Positions 10,494-19,472 of a DNA stretch of 64,000 nt are shown one piece after another. The translations under genes and the position numbers were made by a program. Within the stretch, counting starts at the first letter, position 1. Each line of letters starts with the position of its first letter. The notes beneath the pieces are model-generated. The model was given only the letters and a program-made list of their open reading frames with translations. It was not told the origin of the DNA and made no database searches. This stretch comes from Chitinophagaceae bacterium 26-R-25 (GTDB lineage Bacteria; Bacteroidota; Bacteroidia; Chitinophagales; Chitinophagaceae): NCBI GenBank assembly GCA_029906195.1, contig JARWSJ010000002.1:1240001-1304000 (forward strand), given 5' to 3'.

Positions 10494-11255
10494 TCATTTT
10501 TTGATCACACTCTGCTGCCTGGCCTCCAAATCCGTCTTTTCCTGAAAATATTCATTGTACACTTTCCGCTCAGCAATCTCTAAGCCATTGCCCAGTATAA
10601 CTTTGTCGCCGTTTGCAAATGCGATGCCAATGCCGGTTATTTTTCTATCAAGCAGATCGGCTTTATTACTTGCAGGGTTGTTCCAAAAATTTGCTGTAGC
10701 TAAAAGTATGATTGAGCTGTCGGCGGTTTCAAATCGAAGCCCCCGCATGTTGCCGATATCTGTAGGGAAGGTGAAAAGTTTTGTTTGGCTCAGGTTCACT
10801 TTATATTTCTGCAAAGCTTTTTCAACAGTAAGTGATAAGTCTTTTTTGTCTATTTTCCTGGTATCGAAATAGTGGAGTTTGCGACTGTACATTTTCACCG
10901 GTTCATCAAGGGGCAACCAACTCGATTTGTTAGGCAAATAAACGCTTGAAGGAAGGCAGTCATGAGCTTTGAAATATAAATGATTATCGAATTGTCTGCC
11001 GTTGAGAGCGGCTATAAATTTCCCATCCTGGTTTGTATAGAAAGTGTCCTGCTCATACCAGTTAACGTCAAATTTTTCGGTGTAGAATGGATAAATAAGC
11101 ACCATCACATTTTCCATCGGCTTGCCAGATTCATCTAAAACCTTCCCGGAAATATAAACCGAATCCCTGCCAGAAAAAGGAGTGTTTTTGTTTGGCTGTT
11201 GCGCGAACGCAAACTGAAAGGCAATGGCTAGCAAACTAGTTAGTACCGTTTTCAT
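10494..11255 (-). CDS. Secreted protein with carboxypeptidase-regulatory-like domain
   Basis: 253 residues starting with a type I signal peptide that ends at FAFAQ (about residue 19). Residues about 32-110 look like a carboxypeptidase D regulatory-like beta sandwich (VYISGKVLDESGKPMENVMV, then a NQDGKF turn and a hydrophobic strand). The remaining 140 residues resemble no domain known to me. It is likely periplasmic or outer-membrane associated. The longer in-frame start at 11291 is unlikely because it would place 12 residues before the signal peptide. Confidence 0.6.
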   Translation of the reverse strand: MKTVLTSLLAIAFQFAFAQQPNKNTPFSGRDSVYISGKVLDESGKPMENVMVLIYPFYTEKFDVNWYEQDTFYTNQDGKFIAALNGRQFDNHLYFKAHDCLPSSVYLPNKSSWLPLDEPVKMYSRKLHYFDTRKIDKKDLSLTVEKALQKYKVNLSQTKLFTFPTDIGNMRGLRFETADSSIILLATANFWNNPASNKADLLDRKITGIGIAFANGDKVILGNGLEIAERKVYNEYFQEKTDLEARQQSVIKK

Positions 11256-11350
11256 ACAGGCATCGTTGGGTGACATAAACGGGAGGCGCAATCGCTCCTA
11301 CTCTAAATATACAAAGGTTTGGGTTCTTTTAAAATAGGTTAGACCCGTTT

Positions 11351-11518
11351 GCACACAGATGACAGTGATTGGACTGATTTTAATAGCTGAATAACTGAGT
11401 AACTGAATAACTGAATAACTGAATAAACTTAATGGCGAACTGGTCGGTTTCTTCTTTACTTTCCGCAAGGCGGGAAAAATCAGTGCAAATCAGTTAAATC
11501 AGCGTGATCAGTGTGCTC
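11351..11518. repeat. Inverted repeat: GCACACAGATGACAG arms around (ACTGAATA)n
   Basis: Left arm at 11351-11380 (GCACACAGATGACAGTGATT then GGACTGATTT) pairs with the right arm 11478-11518 (AAATCAGTGCAAATCAG then TGATCAGTGTGC). Between them at 11385-11430 lies a tandem of TAACTGAATAACTGAA, a different family. This is a gap between two leftward genes, with no gene inside. Confidence 0.75.
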
Positions 11519-11520
11519 TC

Positions 11521-12075
11521 TCATGCCGGCACATAGGTCATCACTATTATCCCACTCTTGAAGACCTGGTGCTCTTGTAGTTTCAGGTTGAGTTGCTTTT
11601 CAATGTTTTGAAAAATAGGCGTGCCTTTGCCAATCGCGACAGGGTTCATCATGATGATAAATGAATCTACCAGGCCATGGCTCGCGAATTGCGCGAGGAT
11701 GCTTCCACTGCCGAGGATCGTCATGTCTTTTTCGCTGGTTTTTTTCAGGTGCTTCATTTCCCCGACAATATCGTTCCTAATGATTCGTGTCTTTTCCCAG
11801 GATGCGTTTGTAAGCGTTCTGGAGAAAACAATTTTCTCTGCTTTATTCATGCCTTCGGCCACTTCAGGAAAGCTTTCTTTTGCCATTGGCGTCGGCCAAA
11901 AACCTGCCATCATTTCATACGTTACCCGCCCGAAAACAAGCGTGTTTTCTCCTTTCGATTTTTGAGCAGCATATTCCGCAGCGTCTCCGCCGTGCGGATG
12001 CCAGCTAATGTCGTTGCCGGCGCCTTTGTAATAGCCGTCAAGCGTTATGAAAGTGAAAGAATTTAATTTGCCCAT
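11521..12075 (-). CDS. Dihydrofolate reductase/RibD C-terminal domain family protein
   Basis: 184 residues spanning a single DHFR-like/RibD-C domain. The start MGKLNSFTFITLDGYY matches the first strand of the family. FGRVTYEMMAGFW (about 48-60) is the conserved Gly-Arg-x-Thr-Tyr region that binds NADPH, and ILGSGSILAQFASHGLVD (about 120) is the conserved GSxxLxxxLxxxGLVD helix. Most such proteins are not the essential folate enzyme but uncharacterised NADPH-dependent reductases. It is probably cytoplasmic and transcribed alone. Confidence 0.85.
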   Translation of the reverse strand: MGKLNSFTFITLDGYYKGAGNDISWHPHGGDAAEYAAQKSKGENTLVFGRVTYEMMAGFWPTPMAKESFPEVAEGMNKAEKIVFSRTLTNASWEKTRIIRNDIVGEMKHLKKTSEKDMTILGSGSILAQFASHGLVDSFIIMMNPVAIGKGTPIFQNIEKQLNLKLQEHQVFKSGIIVMTYVPA

Positions 12076-12126
12076 AGACGAAGTTTTAATTACAACAATC
12101 GGGAAGGGGAAAGTTGGACAAATTTA

Positions 12127-12210
12127 GTTGAAAATTGAAAGTTGAAAATTGAAAATGATAGGATGAATCGTGTTCGCCCGGAAAAAGTTCATTTTCAATT
12201 TTCAATTTGT
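12127..12210. repeat. Inverted repeat of TTGAAAATTGAAAGTTG words
   Basis: Left arm 12127-12157 is a tandem of 7-8-base TTGAAAA/TTGAAAG units. The right arm 12188-12209 is the reverse complement (CATTTTCAATTTTCAATTTG). The loop contains TTCGCCCGG, reminiscent of the GGGCGAA/TTCGCCC family. It lies between two leftward genes. Confidence 0.75.
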
Positions 12211-12224
12211 CATTAAATTAAAAA

Positions 12225-12244
12225 CCCCGCCTGCATGGGCGGGG
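12225..12244. terminator. GC-rich hairpin terminator for the CBS gene
   Basis: CCCCGCC / GGCGGGG with a six-base loop. On the minus strand it is followed by TTTTTAATTTAATG, so it probably ends leftward transcription from the CBS gene at 12373. Confidence 0.75.
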
Positions 12245-12372
12245 CCAGATTGAAACATACCCTTTGTAAACAAAACACCATGTGAGTTCAGATTATTTCA
12301 TTTAGGGGATATTGGATATCGTTTTTCATTTTATTGGATACTAGATATTGCTTGCTCATGTTGGGTTTGAAC

Positions 12373-12813
12373 CTATTCGTATTGATCAACCAGGTAGCGG
12401 ATGACGTCTGTAGTTGTAACGATTCCCAAAAGCTTGCCGTCTTCAACAACCGGCAGTGCGTGAAACTCAGCCTTTGTTAAGAACTCTGCCACATCTTTGA
12501 TACTTTCCGTTGGCGCAACGGTTTTGGGATTGGTAACCATCACCTGTTCCAGCTTCAGCATCTCAAAAATGGCTTCGTCGGAGGATTGCTGACAATCGAA
12601 AAGCGAACCAAAGCTCAAGCGCATAATGTCTGTGTGACTGATTATCCCTGCGAGTTTGCCATGCGATATCACTGGCAGGTGACGGATATGCCTGTCATGC
12701 ATTATCCTGTCCACATTTTTCAGGCTTTCACAGATGTCGACAGATATCACATCAGTAGTCATGATCTTCGCAACCGGGGTTCTCTTTTTCATATCGATCA
12801 TTTTTGGTAGCAT
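12373..12813 (-). CDS. CBS-domain pair protein
   Basis: 146 residues consisting of two CBS domains. The first begins at VAKIMTTDVISV and ends with HLPVISHGKLAGIISHTDIM; the second begins at LEQVMVTNPKTV and ends with ALPVVEDGKLLGIVTTTDVIRYL. Tandem CBS domains form a Bateman module that binds adenine nucleotides or similar ligands; stand-alone copies have unknown partners. Three in-frame ATG codons lie within eight codons (12813, 12801, 12792), so the start is uncertain by up to seven residues. It diverges from the ABC exporter gene. Confidence 0.85.
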   Translation of the reverse strand: MLPKMIDMKKRTPVAKIMTTDVISVDICESLKNVDRIMHDRHIRHLPVISHGKLAGIISHTDIMRLSFGSLFDCQQSSDEAIFEMLKLEQVMVTNPKTVAPTESIKDVAEFLTKAEFHALPVVEDGKLLGIVTTTDVIRYLVDQYE

Positions 12814-12940
12814 TCAAAAGTACCTTGCTGTATTCCGGTAAATGCTGATTTATAAAAGGATATGGCATGATTTGTATCATTTATAATCGCTGTCTTTACA
12901 CAAGCGGAAAGTCTGCCTTGCAACAATTTCCTACCTTCGT

Positions 12941-14776
12941 ATGACCATGAAGCACCTGAAGGCAGTCAATAAGTATTTCTGGAAATATCGCTGGAGATTT
13001 TTGCTCGGTTTTATTTTTATTATTCTTTCCAACTATTTTAAAATCATACAGCCGCAGATAACAAGATTTGTGGTGGACGCGGTGGAAAGCAGCCTGCCCG
13101 GTTACACACCTAAAAATGTTTCTTCCCATTACGATCCGCTGGTGGCACAAATGTTTCGTTCGGCGGCGACATTTACATTCAATCAAAAAATTGTATTGTG
13201 CGGCGTTGTATTGCTGATAACGGCTTTAGTCAGTGGCTTTTTTCTTTTCCTCACAAGACAAACGATCATCGTAATGAGCAGGCTGATCGAATATGATCAG
13301 AAGAATGAAGTTTACAGTCATTATCAATTGCTGGATTCGGCTTTTTATAAACGAAACAGTACCGGAGATTTAATGAATCGCATAACCGAAGACGTTAGTC
13401 GTGTGCGAATGTACACCGGCCCGGCGTTGATGTATTTTATCAACCTTGCCGCTACTATTGGTTTTTGCGTTACTTATATGGTCAGGGAAAATCCGCGCCT
13501 CACTTTGTATGTGCTGGCACCCTTGCCTTTGCTGGCTGCGATCATCTATTTCATCAATAATATTATTCACAGGAAAAGTGAAAGAATTCAGGCGCTGCTA
13601 TCAGATCTTACCACAGCGGCGCAGGAATCGTATTCCGGCATTCGGGTGATAAAATCCTTCGTTCAAGAAAAAGCCATGCTTGGTTTTTTCGATAAGAAAA
13701 GCGAGGAGTACCGCACGAATGCTATTGGTTTGGCAAAATTGGAAGCTGTTTATTTCCCTTCCATGTCATTGATCATCGGCTTAAGCACCTTGCTAACGAT
13801 CATGATCGGTGGTTTTTATTCACTCACTCCCGGTTCGGGCGTAACAACGGGGACCATTGCTGAGTTTGTGATGTACGTGAACATGCTTACGTTTCCGGTA
13901 AGTGCCATTGGCTGGACGGCGAGCATGGTGCAAAGGGCATCTGCTTCGCAAAAAAGACTGAACGAATTTTTACAAACCGAGCCCGCTATTGCAAATGTGC
14001 CAAAGGCTGTAGATCCGGTGTTAACGGGCCATATAAAATTTGATAACGTCAATTTCGTATATCCTGATACGGGCATCCATGCATTGAAAGATTTTTCCCT
14101 CGACATAAAAAAGGGAGAGAAAGTTGCTATTATCGGTAGAACGGGAAGTGGCAAAACGACCCTTGCGCAATTGCTTTTACGCATGTACGACCCCGGTAGT
14201 GGCAGTATTTCCATCGATGGAACCAATCTTAAACAAATTGAATTGCGCAGACTTCGCGAGCAGATCAGTTATGTACCGCAGGACGTGTTTCTGTTTAGTG
14301 ATACCGTGACGGGGAACATTCGTTTCGGTGCGGTGCATGCGTCATTTGAAGATGTTGTGAAAGCGACGCAGTTTGCAAGCGTGGAAAAGGAAATCAATCA
14401 GTTTTCCGGCAAGTTTGATACAATGATAGGCGAGCGGGGTGTAACGCTGAGTGGTGGACAAAAGCAGCGTATATCCATCGCCCGGGCGCTGATCAAGAAC
14501 CCGCAAATGGTGGTGTTTGATGACTGTTTAAGCGCAGTGGATGCCAGCACGGAAAAAGAGATTATCGCAAATCTATATGCGTTTCTGCATCATAAAACAG
14601 CGATTATCATAACGCATAGGATTTTCTCCTTATTCGATTTTGATAAGATCGTTGTTTTGGAAAACGGGCGTATCGTAGAAATGGGAAAACACCAGGACTT
14701 GATCGCACGCAATGGTTACTATGCTTATTTATATGAGCAGCAACAGTTGCAGGAACACTCCGAGAAAGAATCTTGA
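12941..14776 (+). CDS. ABC exporter half-transporter with Asp at the catalytic position (MdlA/YheI-like)
   Basis: 611 residues: an N-terminal exporter membrane domain with about six transmembrane segments (residues about 20-315), then an ATPase domain. The ATPase shows Walker A GRTGSGKTT (about 398), signature LSGGQKQR (about 503), Walker B MVVFDD (about 522) and the switch ITHR (about 558). Walker B ends in two Asp, so the usual catalytic Glu is replaced. This state is typical of the degenerate subunit of heterodimeric exporters such as the MdlA type. No partner half-transporter is encoded nearby. It is an inner membrane exporter, substrate unknown (lipid, peptide or drug). Two ATG codons lie at the start, 12941 and 12947. 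Confidence 0.88.
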   Translation: MTMKHLKAVNKYFWKYRWRFLLGFIFIILSNYFKIIQPQITRFVVDAVESSLPGYTPKNVSSHYDPLVAQMFRSAATFTFNQKIVLCGVVLLITALVSGFFLFLTRQTIIVMSRLIEYDQKNEVYSHYQLLDSAFYKRNSTGDLMNRITEDVSRVRMYTGPALMYFINLAATIGFCVTYMVRENPRLTLYVLAPLPLLAAIIYFINNIIHRKSERIQALLSDLTTAAQESYSGIRVIKSFVQEKAMLGFFDKKSEEYRTNAIGLAKLEAVYFPSMSLIIGLSTLLTIMIGGFYSLTPGSGVTTGTIAEFVMYVNMLTFPVSAIGWTASMVQRASASQKRLNEFLQTEPAIANVPKAVDPVLTGHIKFDNVNFVYPDTGIHALKDFSLDIKKGEKVAIIGRTGSGKTTLAQLLLRMYDPGSGSISIDGTNLKQIELRRLREQISYVPQDVFLFSDTVTGNIRFGAVHASFEDVVKATQFASVEKEINQFSGKFDTMIGERGVTLSGGQKQRISIARALIKNPQMVVFDDCLSAVDASTEKEIIANLYAFLHHKTAIIITHRIFSLFDFDKIVVLENGRIVEMGKHQDLIARNGYYAYLYEQQQLQEHSEKES

Positions 14777-14828
14777 GGAAATAAGTGGATACTCTTATAA
14801 AAATCAGTAGATTCAATGGTTTCAAATT

Positions 14829-14857
14829 TTGCCAATTCGAAAACAATATTATATTTG
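14829..14857 (+). promoter_or_regulatory. Bacteroidota-type promoter of the PUR-domain gene
   Basis: TTG (14829-14831), 18 bases, then TATATTTG (14850-14857), an exact match to TAnnTTTG. Expected transcription start is near 14865, about 45 bases before the GTG start codon. Confidence 0.7.
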
Positions 14858-14908
14858 TAGCTTAATGAACAATAATTAAAAAATTCCTAACTGTAAAAAA
14901 TTATTACC

Positions 14909-15328
14909 GTGGCGTACGAAAGTAATGAAAAAAGAATGGAGAGCGTTTACAGTAAGCGCATCAGAGCCGGAAAGAGAAGAACTTATTTCTTTGACGTAAG
15001 AGCAACCCGCAGCAACGATTATTATCTTACGATTACTGAAAGCCGTAAGAAATTCAATGAGGATGGGTATGACAGACACAAGGTGTTCCTTTACAAAGAA
15101 GATTTCAACAAGTTCTTAAAAGCATTGACAGAAGCGGTAGATTACGTGAAGACAGAATTGATGCCCGACTTTGATTTTGACGCGTACAACCACGATAATT
15201 ACGACAACGAAGGAGAAGTTGCAACAAGCGAAAATATCGTTGCAGAATCAACTACAGTTACAGTTACTCCCTCACCTGCTGCTGCTCCGGTTGCAGATAC
15301 TCTGGGCGAAGATGTAGACAAATGGTAA
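14909..15328 (+). CDS. PUR-alpha-like (DUF3276) nucleic-acid-binding protein, GTG start
   Basis: 139 residues. Residues 1-75 match the DUF3276/PUR family, with VYSKRIRAGKRRTYFFDVR and a DYYLTITESRK segment, small beta-rich proteins that bind single-stranded nucleic acids in Bacteroidota and spirochaetes. The C-terminal 65 residues are acidic, then Thr/Pro/Ala-rich and probably disordered. Translation starts at GTG, inferred because the family N-terminus MAYE begins exactly there and no ATG is available before the conserved part. It has its own promoter and terminator and is probably well expressed. Confidence 0.88.
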   Translation: MAYESNEKRMESVYSKRIRAGKRRTYFFDVRATRSNDYYLTITESRKKFNEDGYDRHKVFLYKEDFNKFLKALTEAVDYVKTELMPDFDFDAYNHDNYDNEGEVATSENIVAESTTVTVTPSPAAAPVADTLGEDVDKW

Positions 15329-15349
15329 AATTTTTTCCGATAGATGAAG

Positions 15350-15377
15350 AGCCGCAATTATTTGCGGCTTTTTTTAT
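15350..15377 (+). terminator. Terminator after the PUR-domain gene
   Basis: AGCCGCAA / TTGCGGCT with a TTAT loop, followed by eight T in the coding direction, 21 bases after the stop codon. Confidence 0.92.
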
Positions 15378-15561
15378 TGCAAAAAACTGGCACAATATTT
15401 CGTCATTGTTTGAACTGTCAACCCCGCTATCCGCACATTGAAAACCATAATTGTCAAAATGCTCACCGCTGAATTATGGATATATCTAGAAATCACAGAT
15501 TTGCAAATGGTAACACGGCTTCCCAAGGGAAATTGGTAACTTACGATAACAATTCTTGCAT

Positions 15562-17709
15562 ATGAGAAGCGTGTGTCTGTGGATAGTCATGATTGCAGCT
15601 TTATGTATACAATTTAGCCGCGCTACTGCCCAATATACCTGTGGTTTTGATGAAGTAAACCTCAAGCTTCAGAAAGATAATCCCCACTACAAAAAATTAA
15701 ACGAAAACTTCAAGATGCAGAGCGGTGCCAAAACGCTGGGCTCTGCCGGCGGCGAGGGAACGCCTGGCTCTATCTTCAAAATTCCGGTGGTAGTGCACGT
15801 CATTCATAAAGGCGAGGGCGTTGGCGTTGGCTCCAATATTTCAGATGCCCAGGTGACAAGCGCCATCACATTTCTTACAAAATATTACCGGGCGCAGTTG
15901 GGAAACAGTGTAGATGTGGGCATTGAGTTTGAACTTGCAAAGGTTGATCCATCCTGCCAGTCCACCACTGGGATAGACCGGGTGAACGGGTCATCGGTAA
16001 ATGGTTATCTTCAATACGGCCTTACCAACAGTGTCTTTCCGGGATATCAAAATGAGCTGGACGTAAAAAAATTAAGCAACTGGAGCAATACAAACTATTG
16101 TAATATCTGGGTGGTGAGTGAAATAAACGGGAACGATGGCGGTGCAGGAATGCAGGGATTTACGTATTTGCCCGGGGCACCTTCAGGCGTAGACGGACTG
16201 GTTATTTTGTATAGTGCGTTTGGCTACGACCCGGATGGGACGCTTGGATATAATTTGAAAACAGGCACACGGCAAAACAAGATCGTTACACATGAAATGG
16301 GACACGAGCTTGGCTTGTATCATACCTTCGAAGGCGACGATGCAAACTTTGATGGTATCCCCGACAGATGTCCGCCAAACGCAGACTGCACCGTTGACGG
16401 AGACGGTGTGTGTGACACGGGGCCGCACGAAAGAAGCCGCTCAGATTGTCCCGCAGTTCCTTACGGCAGCTGCTCTCCCGATAACAATGTGGTAAAGAAT
16501 TATATGGATTATTCTTCTGAGGATTGCCAGGACAGGTTTACGCCCGGCCAGGTGACAAAAATGCGTGCAGCCCTTCTTCAGTTCCGGCCTTCTTTAATTA
16601 ATTCAAGAGCATTGAATCCCATTATGTTTCCCGGAGGCGTTGTGCCCATTGCTGGCGCACGGTGTACACCTTCGACCAATACAATTGGTTTAAGTGGTTA
16701 CTATGCCGGCATAACAAATGTTACAATCAACGACAGAAGTTTTTTATCAGGCGCATCTAAAGACGATAACCCTCACAATGGCTATTTAAATGCAGCCACA
16801 GGATGTCTGAATGTGATCTCTCTTACCAAAGGGAGCCTGAATACATTTTCGATCACCGTTCTCGGCGGAGAACAGGAGCAGGTAAGAGCGTGGATTGATT
16901 TCAATAACGATGGCTTTTTTGATAATGTTAGCGAACAGATTTATGTCAACACAAAAGTTGATATAGCGCCAAACAGTACTGTTTCAGGCTCTTTCACAGT
17001 GCCACAACAGGCAATGGAAAATGTTGTTGTGCGCATGCGTGTAATGGATGACTATTCAAGTTATTCAGGTTTTCCTGTTCAGGATATCAACTCAGCATGC
17101 AGTGATCTTGTGTATGGACAGGCCGAGGATTATCCGGTAATGATAACATCTGTTTTGCCGGTCACATTATTGAGTTTCACGGCTAAAGAAAAGGGTAACG
17201 ACGTAGTTGTAAACTGGACAACCACTAAAGAAATTAACAACAAAGGATTTGAAATTGAAAGATCATTTGATGGTATTGGTTTTACTACAATTGGATTCGT
17301 AAAACCGACTCAACAAAACACTGAGCAACATCGTTATTCGTTTACAGATTTCAATATCGCACAACCTGACCTGTACTATAGACTTAAGCAAATCGACATC
17401 GACGGCAACTTTACGTTGAGCAATGTTGTTGCACTGAAACGAAGCGGAGTGAATGCGGAAAACGGTTTTGCATTGATGGAAAATCCTGTCGTGGACAATG
17501 TTGCTTTTTACGTAAAGGGTAGGGTACGCAATGCACTGACAGCGACACTTATAGACGTTTCCGGCAGGCAGGTTGCTCAGTGGAAAACGGACAAGTCAGG
17601 CAGCAATTATCAATTTGATATTCGCGATAAGGGCTTGCAAGCCGGGATGTATATTTTAATAGTGCACACAAAAAACCAGCAATATGTGGCGAAGATTTTG
17701 AAGCAGTGA
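15562..17709 (+). CDS. Secreted M43-type metalloprotease with GEVED and T9SS sorting domains
   Basis: 715 residues from the ATG at 15562. A type I signal peptide ends at RATAQ. The protease domain (about 70-360) holds HEMGHELGLYH (244-254), the HExxHxxGxxH zinc site of pappalysin-like M43 enzymes, and a YMDYSSEDC segment like the family Met-turn region. Residues about 360-535 contain a GEVED-type beta domain (WIDFNNDGFF, ending GQAEDYPVMI). The last 80 residues are a type IX secretion (type A) C-terminal domain, which would send it to the cell surface. Many Cys in the protease domain suggest disulfides. It probably degrades proteins outside the cell. Confidence 0.92.
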   Translation: MRSVCLWIVMIAALCIQFSRATAQYTCGFDEVNLKLQKDNPHYKKLNENFKMQSGAKTLGSAGGEGTPGSIFKIPVVVHVIHKGEGVGVGSNISDAQVTSAITFLTKYYRAQLGNSVDVGIEFELAKVDPSCQSTTGIDRVNGSSVNGYLQYGLTNSVFPGYQNELDVKKLSNWSNTNYCNIWVVSEINGNDGGAGMQGFTYLPGAPSGVDGLVILYSAFGYDPDGTLGYNLKTGTRQNKIVTHEMGHELGLYHTFEGDDANFDGIPDRCPPNADCTVDGDGVCDTGPHERSRSDCPAVPYGSCSPDNNVVKNYMDYSSEDCQDRFTPGQVTKMRAALLQFRPSLINSRALNPIMFPGGVVPIAGARCTPSTNTIGLSGYYAGITNVTINDRSFLSGASKDDNPHNGYLNAATGCLNVISLTKGSLNTFSITVLGGEQEQVRAWIDFNNDGFFDNVSEQIYVNTKVDIAPNSTVSGSFTVPQQAMENVVVRMRVMDDYSSYSGFPVQDINSACSDLVYGQAEDYPVMITSVLPVTLLSFTAKEKGNDVVVNWTTTKEINNKGFEIERSFDGIGFTTIGFVKPTQQNTEQHRYSFTDFNIAQPDLYYRLKQIDIDGNFTLSNVVALKRSGVNAENGFALMENPVVDNVAFYVKGRVRNALTATLIDVSGRQVAQWKTDKSGSNYQFDIRDKGLQAGMYILIVHTKNQQYVAKILKQ

Positions 17710-17714
17710 GAGAG

Positions 17715-17838
17715 AACGCAGATTTTCAAGATTGTCATGATTTTAATGATTTGATATTTTGAATTAACTGCACTAGTCAATACCAAGTATCAAATCAAAA
17801 TATCTTGACTAATCATGACAATCTTGAAAATCTGCGTT
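17715..17838. repeat. Perfect 28-base inverted repeat, AACGCAGATTTTC family
   Basis: 17715-17742 and 17811-17838 are exact reverse complements. An inner, less perfect layer pairs GATTTGATA (17748-17756) with TATCAAATC (17788-17796). Both arms carry the locus-specific TCAAGATTG/CAATCTTGA, where most other family copies have TCATGATTG. It lies between two rightward genes and lacks a T-tract. Confidence 0.9.
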
Positions 17839-17863
17839 CCATTAACATAAAAAAGAATCAACG

Positions 17864-19348
17864 ATGAAGTTTACAGACGCAACAACAGAAGAGATCAATG
17901 CAGCAATGGAAAAATCATGGAACGCATTTTTGGCCTATAGAAAATTGCCATTGCAAAGAAGACTGGAATTCATGTATGCGATAGCGAATGAGTTGGATAA
18001 TGTCGCCACGCCATTGGTAGAGATAGCTTCGCAAGAGACAAACTTACCGAAAGACCGATTGGAATCGGAAAGAAAAAGAACCGTTTTCCAATTGAAGAGT
18101 TATGCCGATGCCTGTAAACGCGGTGATTGGCTCGATGCAAGAATTGATACCGCCATTCCCGATAAAATGCCCCCGAAGCCCGACATCCGCAAAATGATGG
18201 TGCCGCTAGGCCCCGTGGTTGTGTTTGGCGCAAGTAATTTTCCCTTCGCGTATTCAACAGCAGGCGGCGATACTGCTTGTGCATTTGCAGCCGGCTGTCC
18301 TGTTATTGTGAAAGCCCATCCCGCCCATGCCGAAACGTCTGAAATGGTTGCCAATGCGATCTTCGCGGCAGCAAAGAAAACTCATATGCCCGACGGCATT
18401 TTTGCGCATATGCATGGCGAAGGTTTTGAAACCGGTAAAGCCCTCGTGCTGCATCCGCACACTAAAGCGGTTGGGTTCACAGGCTCTTTTGCCGGAGGGA
18501 AAGCGTTATTTGATGTGGCAAATCAACGCAAAGAACCCATTCCTGTTTTCTCCGAAATGGGCAGCGTAAATCCTGTTTTCTTATTGCCTGAAAAACTGGA
18601 GCAATCTGCCGAGCAAACAGCTAAAATGTACGCCGCGTCAATCACTGCAAGCGTGGGACAATTTTGTACCAATCCGGGAATTTTAATTGGTATCAAAAGC
18701 GAGGCGTTGGATCGCTTCTTGAAAAATTTATCGGACGAAATAAAAAACATAGCACCCGCCACCATGCTGCATCCCGGCATAGCAAAAGCATTTGTAGAAA
18801 AACGGCAAAAGGCGCTGGCGCAAAATGGTGTGCATGTCGCTGCGGTATCTTCCCAGCAACCCCAGGAAAATCAGGGACAGCCAACCATTGCAACAGTAAG
18901 TGCCGATGAGTTCTTAAAAAATGTTTTGCTGCACCAGGAAGTGTTTGGCCCATATTCAATATTGGTGATTTGCGAAAATGATCAGCAGATGATGGAGGTT
19001 GTGTTGCATCTTGAAGGACAACTAACTTCTTCCATCATCGCAACAGAAAATGATGTGCAGCAATACGAGCCGCTGATCGAAGCCATCAAAAATATTTGCG
19101 GACGTTTTATCATGAACGGCGTGCCGACTGGGGTAGAAGTATGTTTAAGCATGAATCACGGCGGCCCTTATCCTGCAACGACTGATAGCCGCTTCACATC
19201 CGTGGGAGCAGACGGCATCAAACGTTTCGTTCGACCGATTTCCTTCCAAAACTGGCCGGATAGCTTGCTGCCGGAGGAATTGAAAAACAGTAACCCTTTG
19301 GGCCTGTGGAGAACGGTAAACGATAGCCTCAGTCGCGAGGCCATTTGA
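17864..19348 (+). CDS. NAD(P)-dependent aldehyde dehydrogenase, 2,5-dioxovalerate (ketoglutarate semialdehyde) type
   Basis: 494 residues. The cofactor-binding region reads VVVFGASNFPFAYSTAGGD (about 112-130), as in the alpha-ketoglutaric semialdehyde dehydrogenase branch. The catalytic Glu is in FSEMGSVNP (about 230) and the catalytic Cys in GQFCTNPG (C268). Known enzymes of this branch convert 2,5-dioxopentanoate to 2-oxoglutarate in pentose, glucarate or hydroxyproline breakdown. No other gene of such a pathway adjoins, so the physiological substrate is inferred only from the branch. Its TGA stop lies within the left arm of a dispersed repeat. Confidence 0.88.
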   Translation: MKFTDATTEEINAAMEKSWNAFLAYRKLPLQRRLEFMYAIANELDNVATPLVEIASQETNLPKDRLESERKRTVFQLKSYADACKRGDWLDARIDTAIPDKMPPKPDIRKMMVPLGPVVVFGASNFPFAYSTAGGDTACAFAAGCPVIVKAHPAHAETSEMVANAIFAAAKKTHMPDGIFAHMHGEGFETGKALVLHPHTKAVGFTGSFAGGKALFDVANQRKEPIPVFSEMGSVNPVFLLPEKLEQSAEQTAKMYAASITASVGQFCTNPGILIGIKSEALDRFLKNLSDEIKNIAPATMLHPGIAKAFVEKRQKALAQNGVHVAAVSSQQPQENQGQPTIATVSADEFLKNVLLHQEVFGPYSILVICENDQQMMEVVLHLEGQLTSSIIATENDVQQYEPLIEAIKNICGRFIMNGVPTGVEVCLSMNHGGPYPATTDSRFTSVGADGIKRFVRPISFQNWPDSLLPEELKNSNPLGLWRTVNDSLSREAI

Positions 19349-19472
19349 AAATTTGAAAATGTGCTAATTTGAAAATTCTTTCTCTGCGACTTTTTGATTG
19401 GTTACGAAATGATATGAGGTGCAGCACCTACTACCATTTTCAAATTTTCAAATCAGCACATTTTCAAATTCT
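19344..19472. repeat. Inverted repeat of TTTGAAAATTTGAAAATG words overlapping a stop codon
   Basis: Left arm 19344-19377 and right arm 19436-19470. Both contain the locus-specific segment TTTGAAAATGTGCT(A/G)ATTTG. The left arm includes the TGA stop of the aldehyde dehydrogenase gene. Convergent gap before the TonB-receptor stop codon. Confidence 0.8.

Noticed and set aside
17864-19348. Linking the 2,5-dioxovalerate-type dehydrogenase to the uronate cluster at 38.8-43.4 kb
   Set aside because: It lies 20 kb away, has no shared operator that I could see and belongs to an oxidative route that the isomerase KduI does not feed directly.
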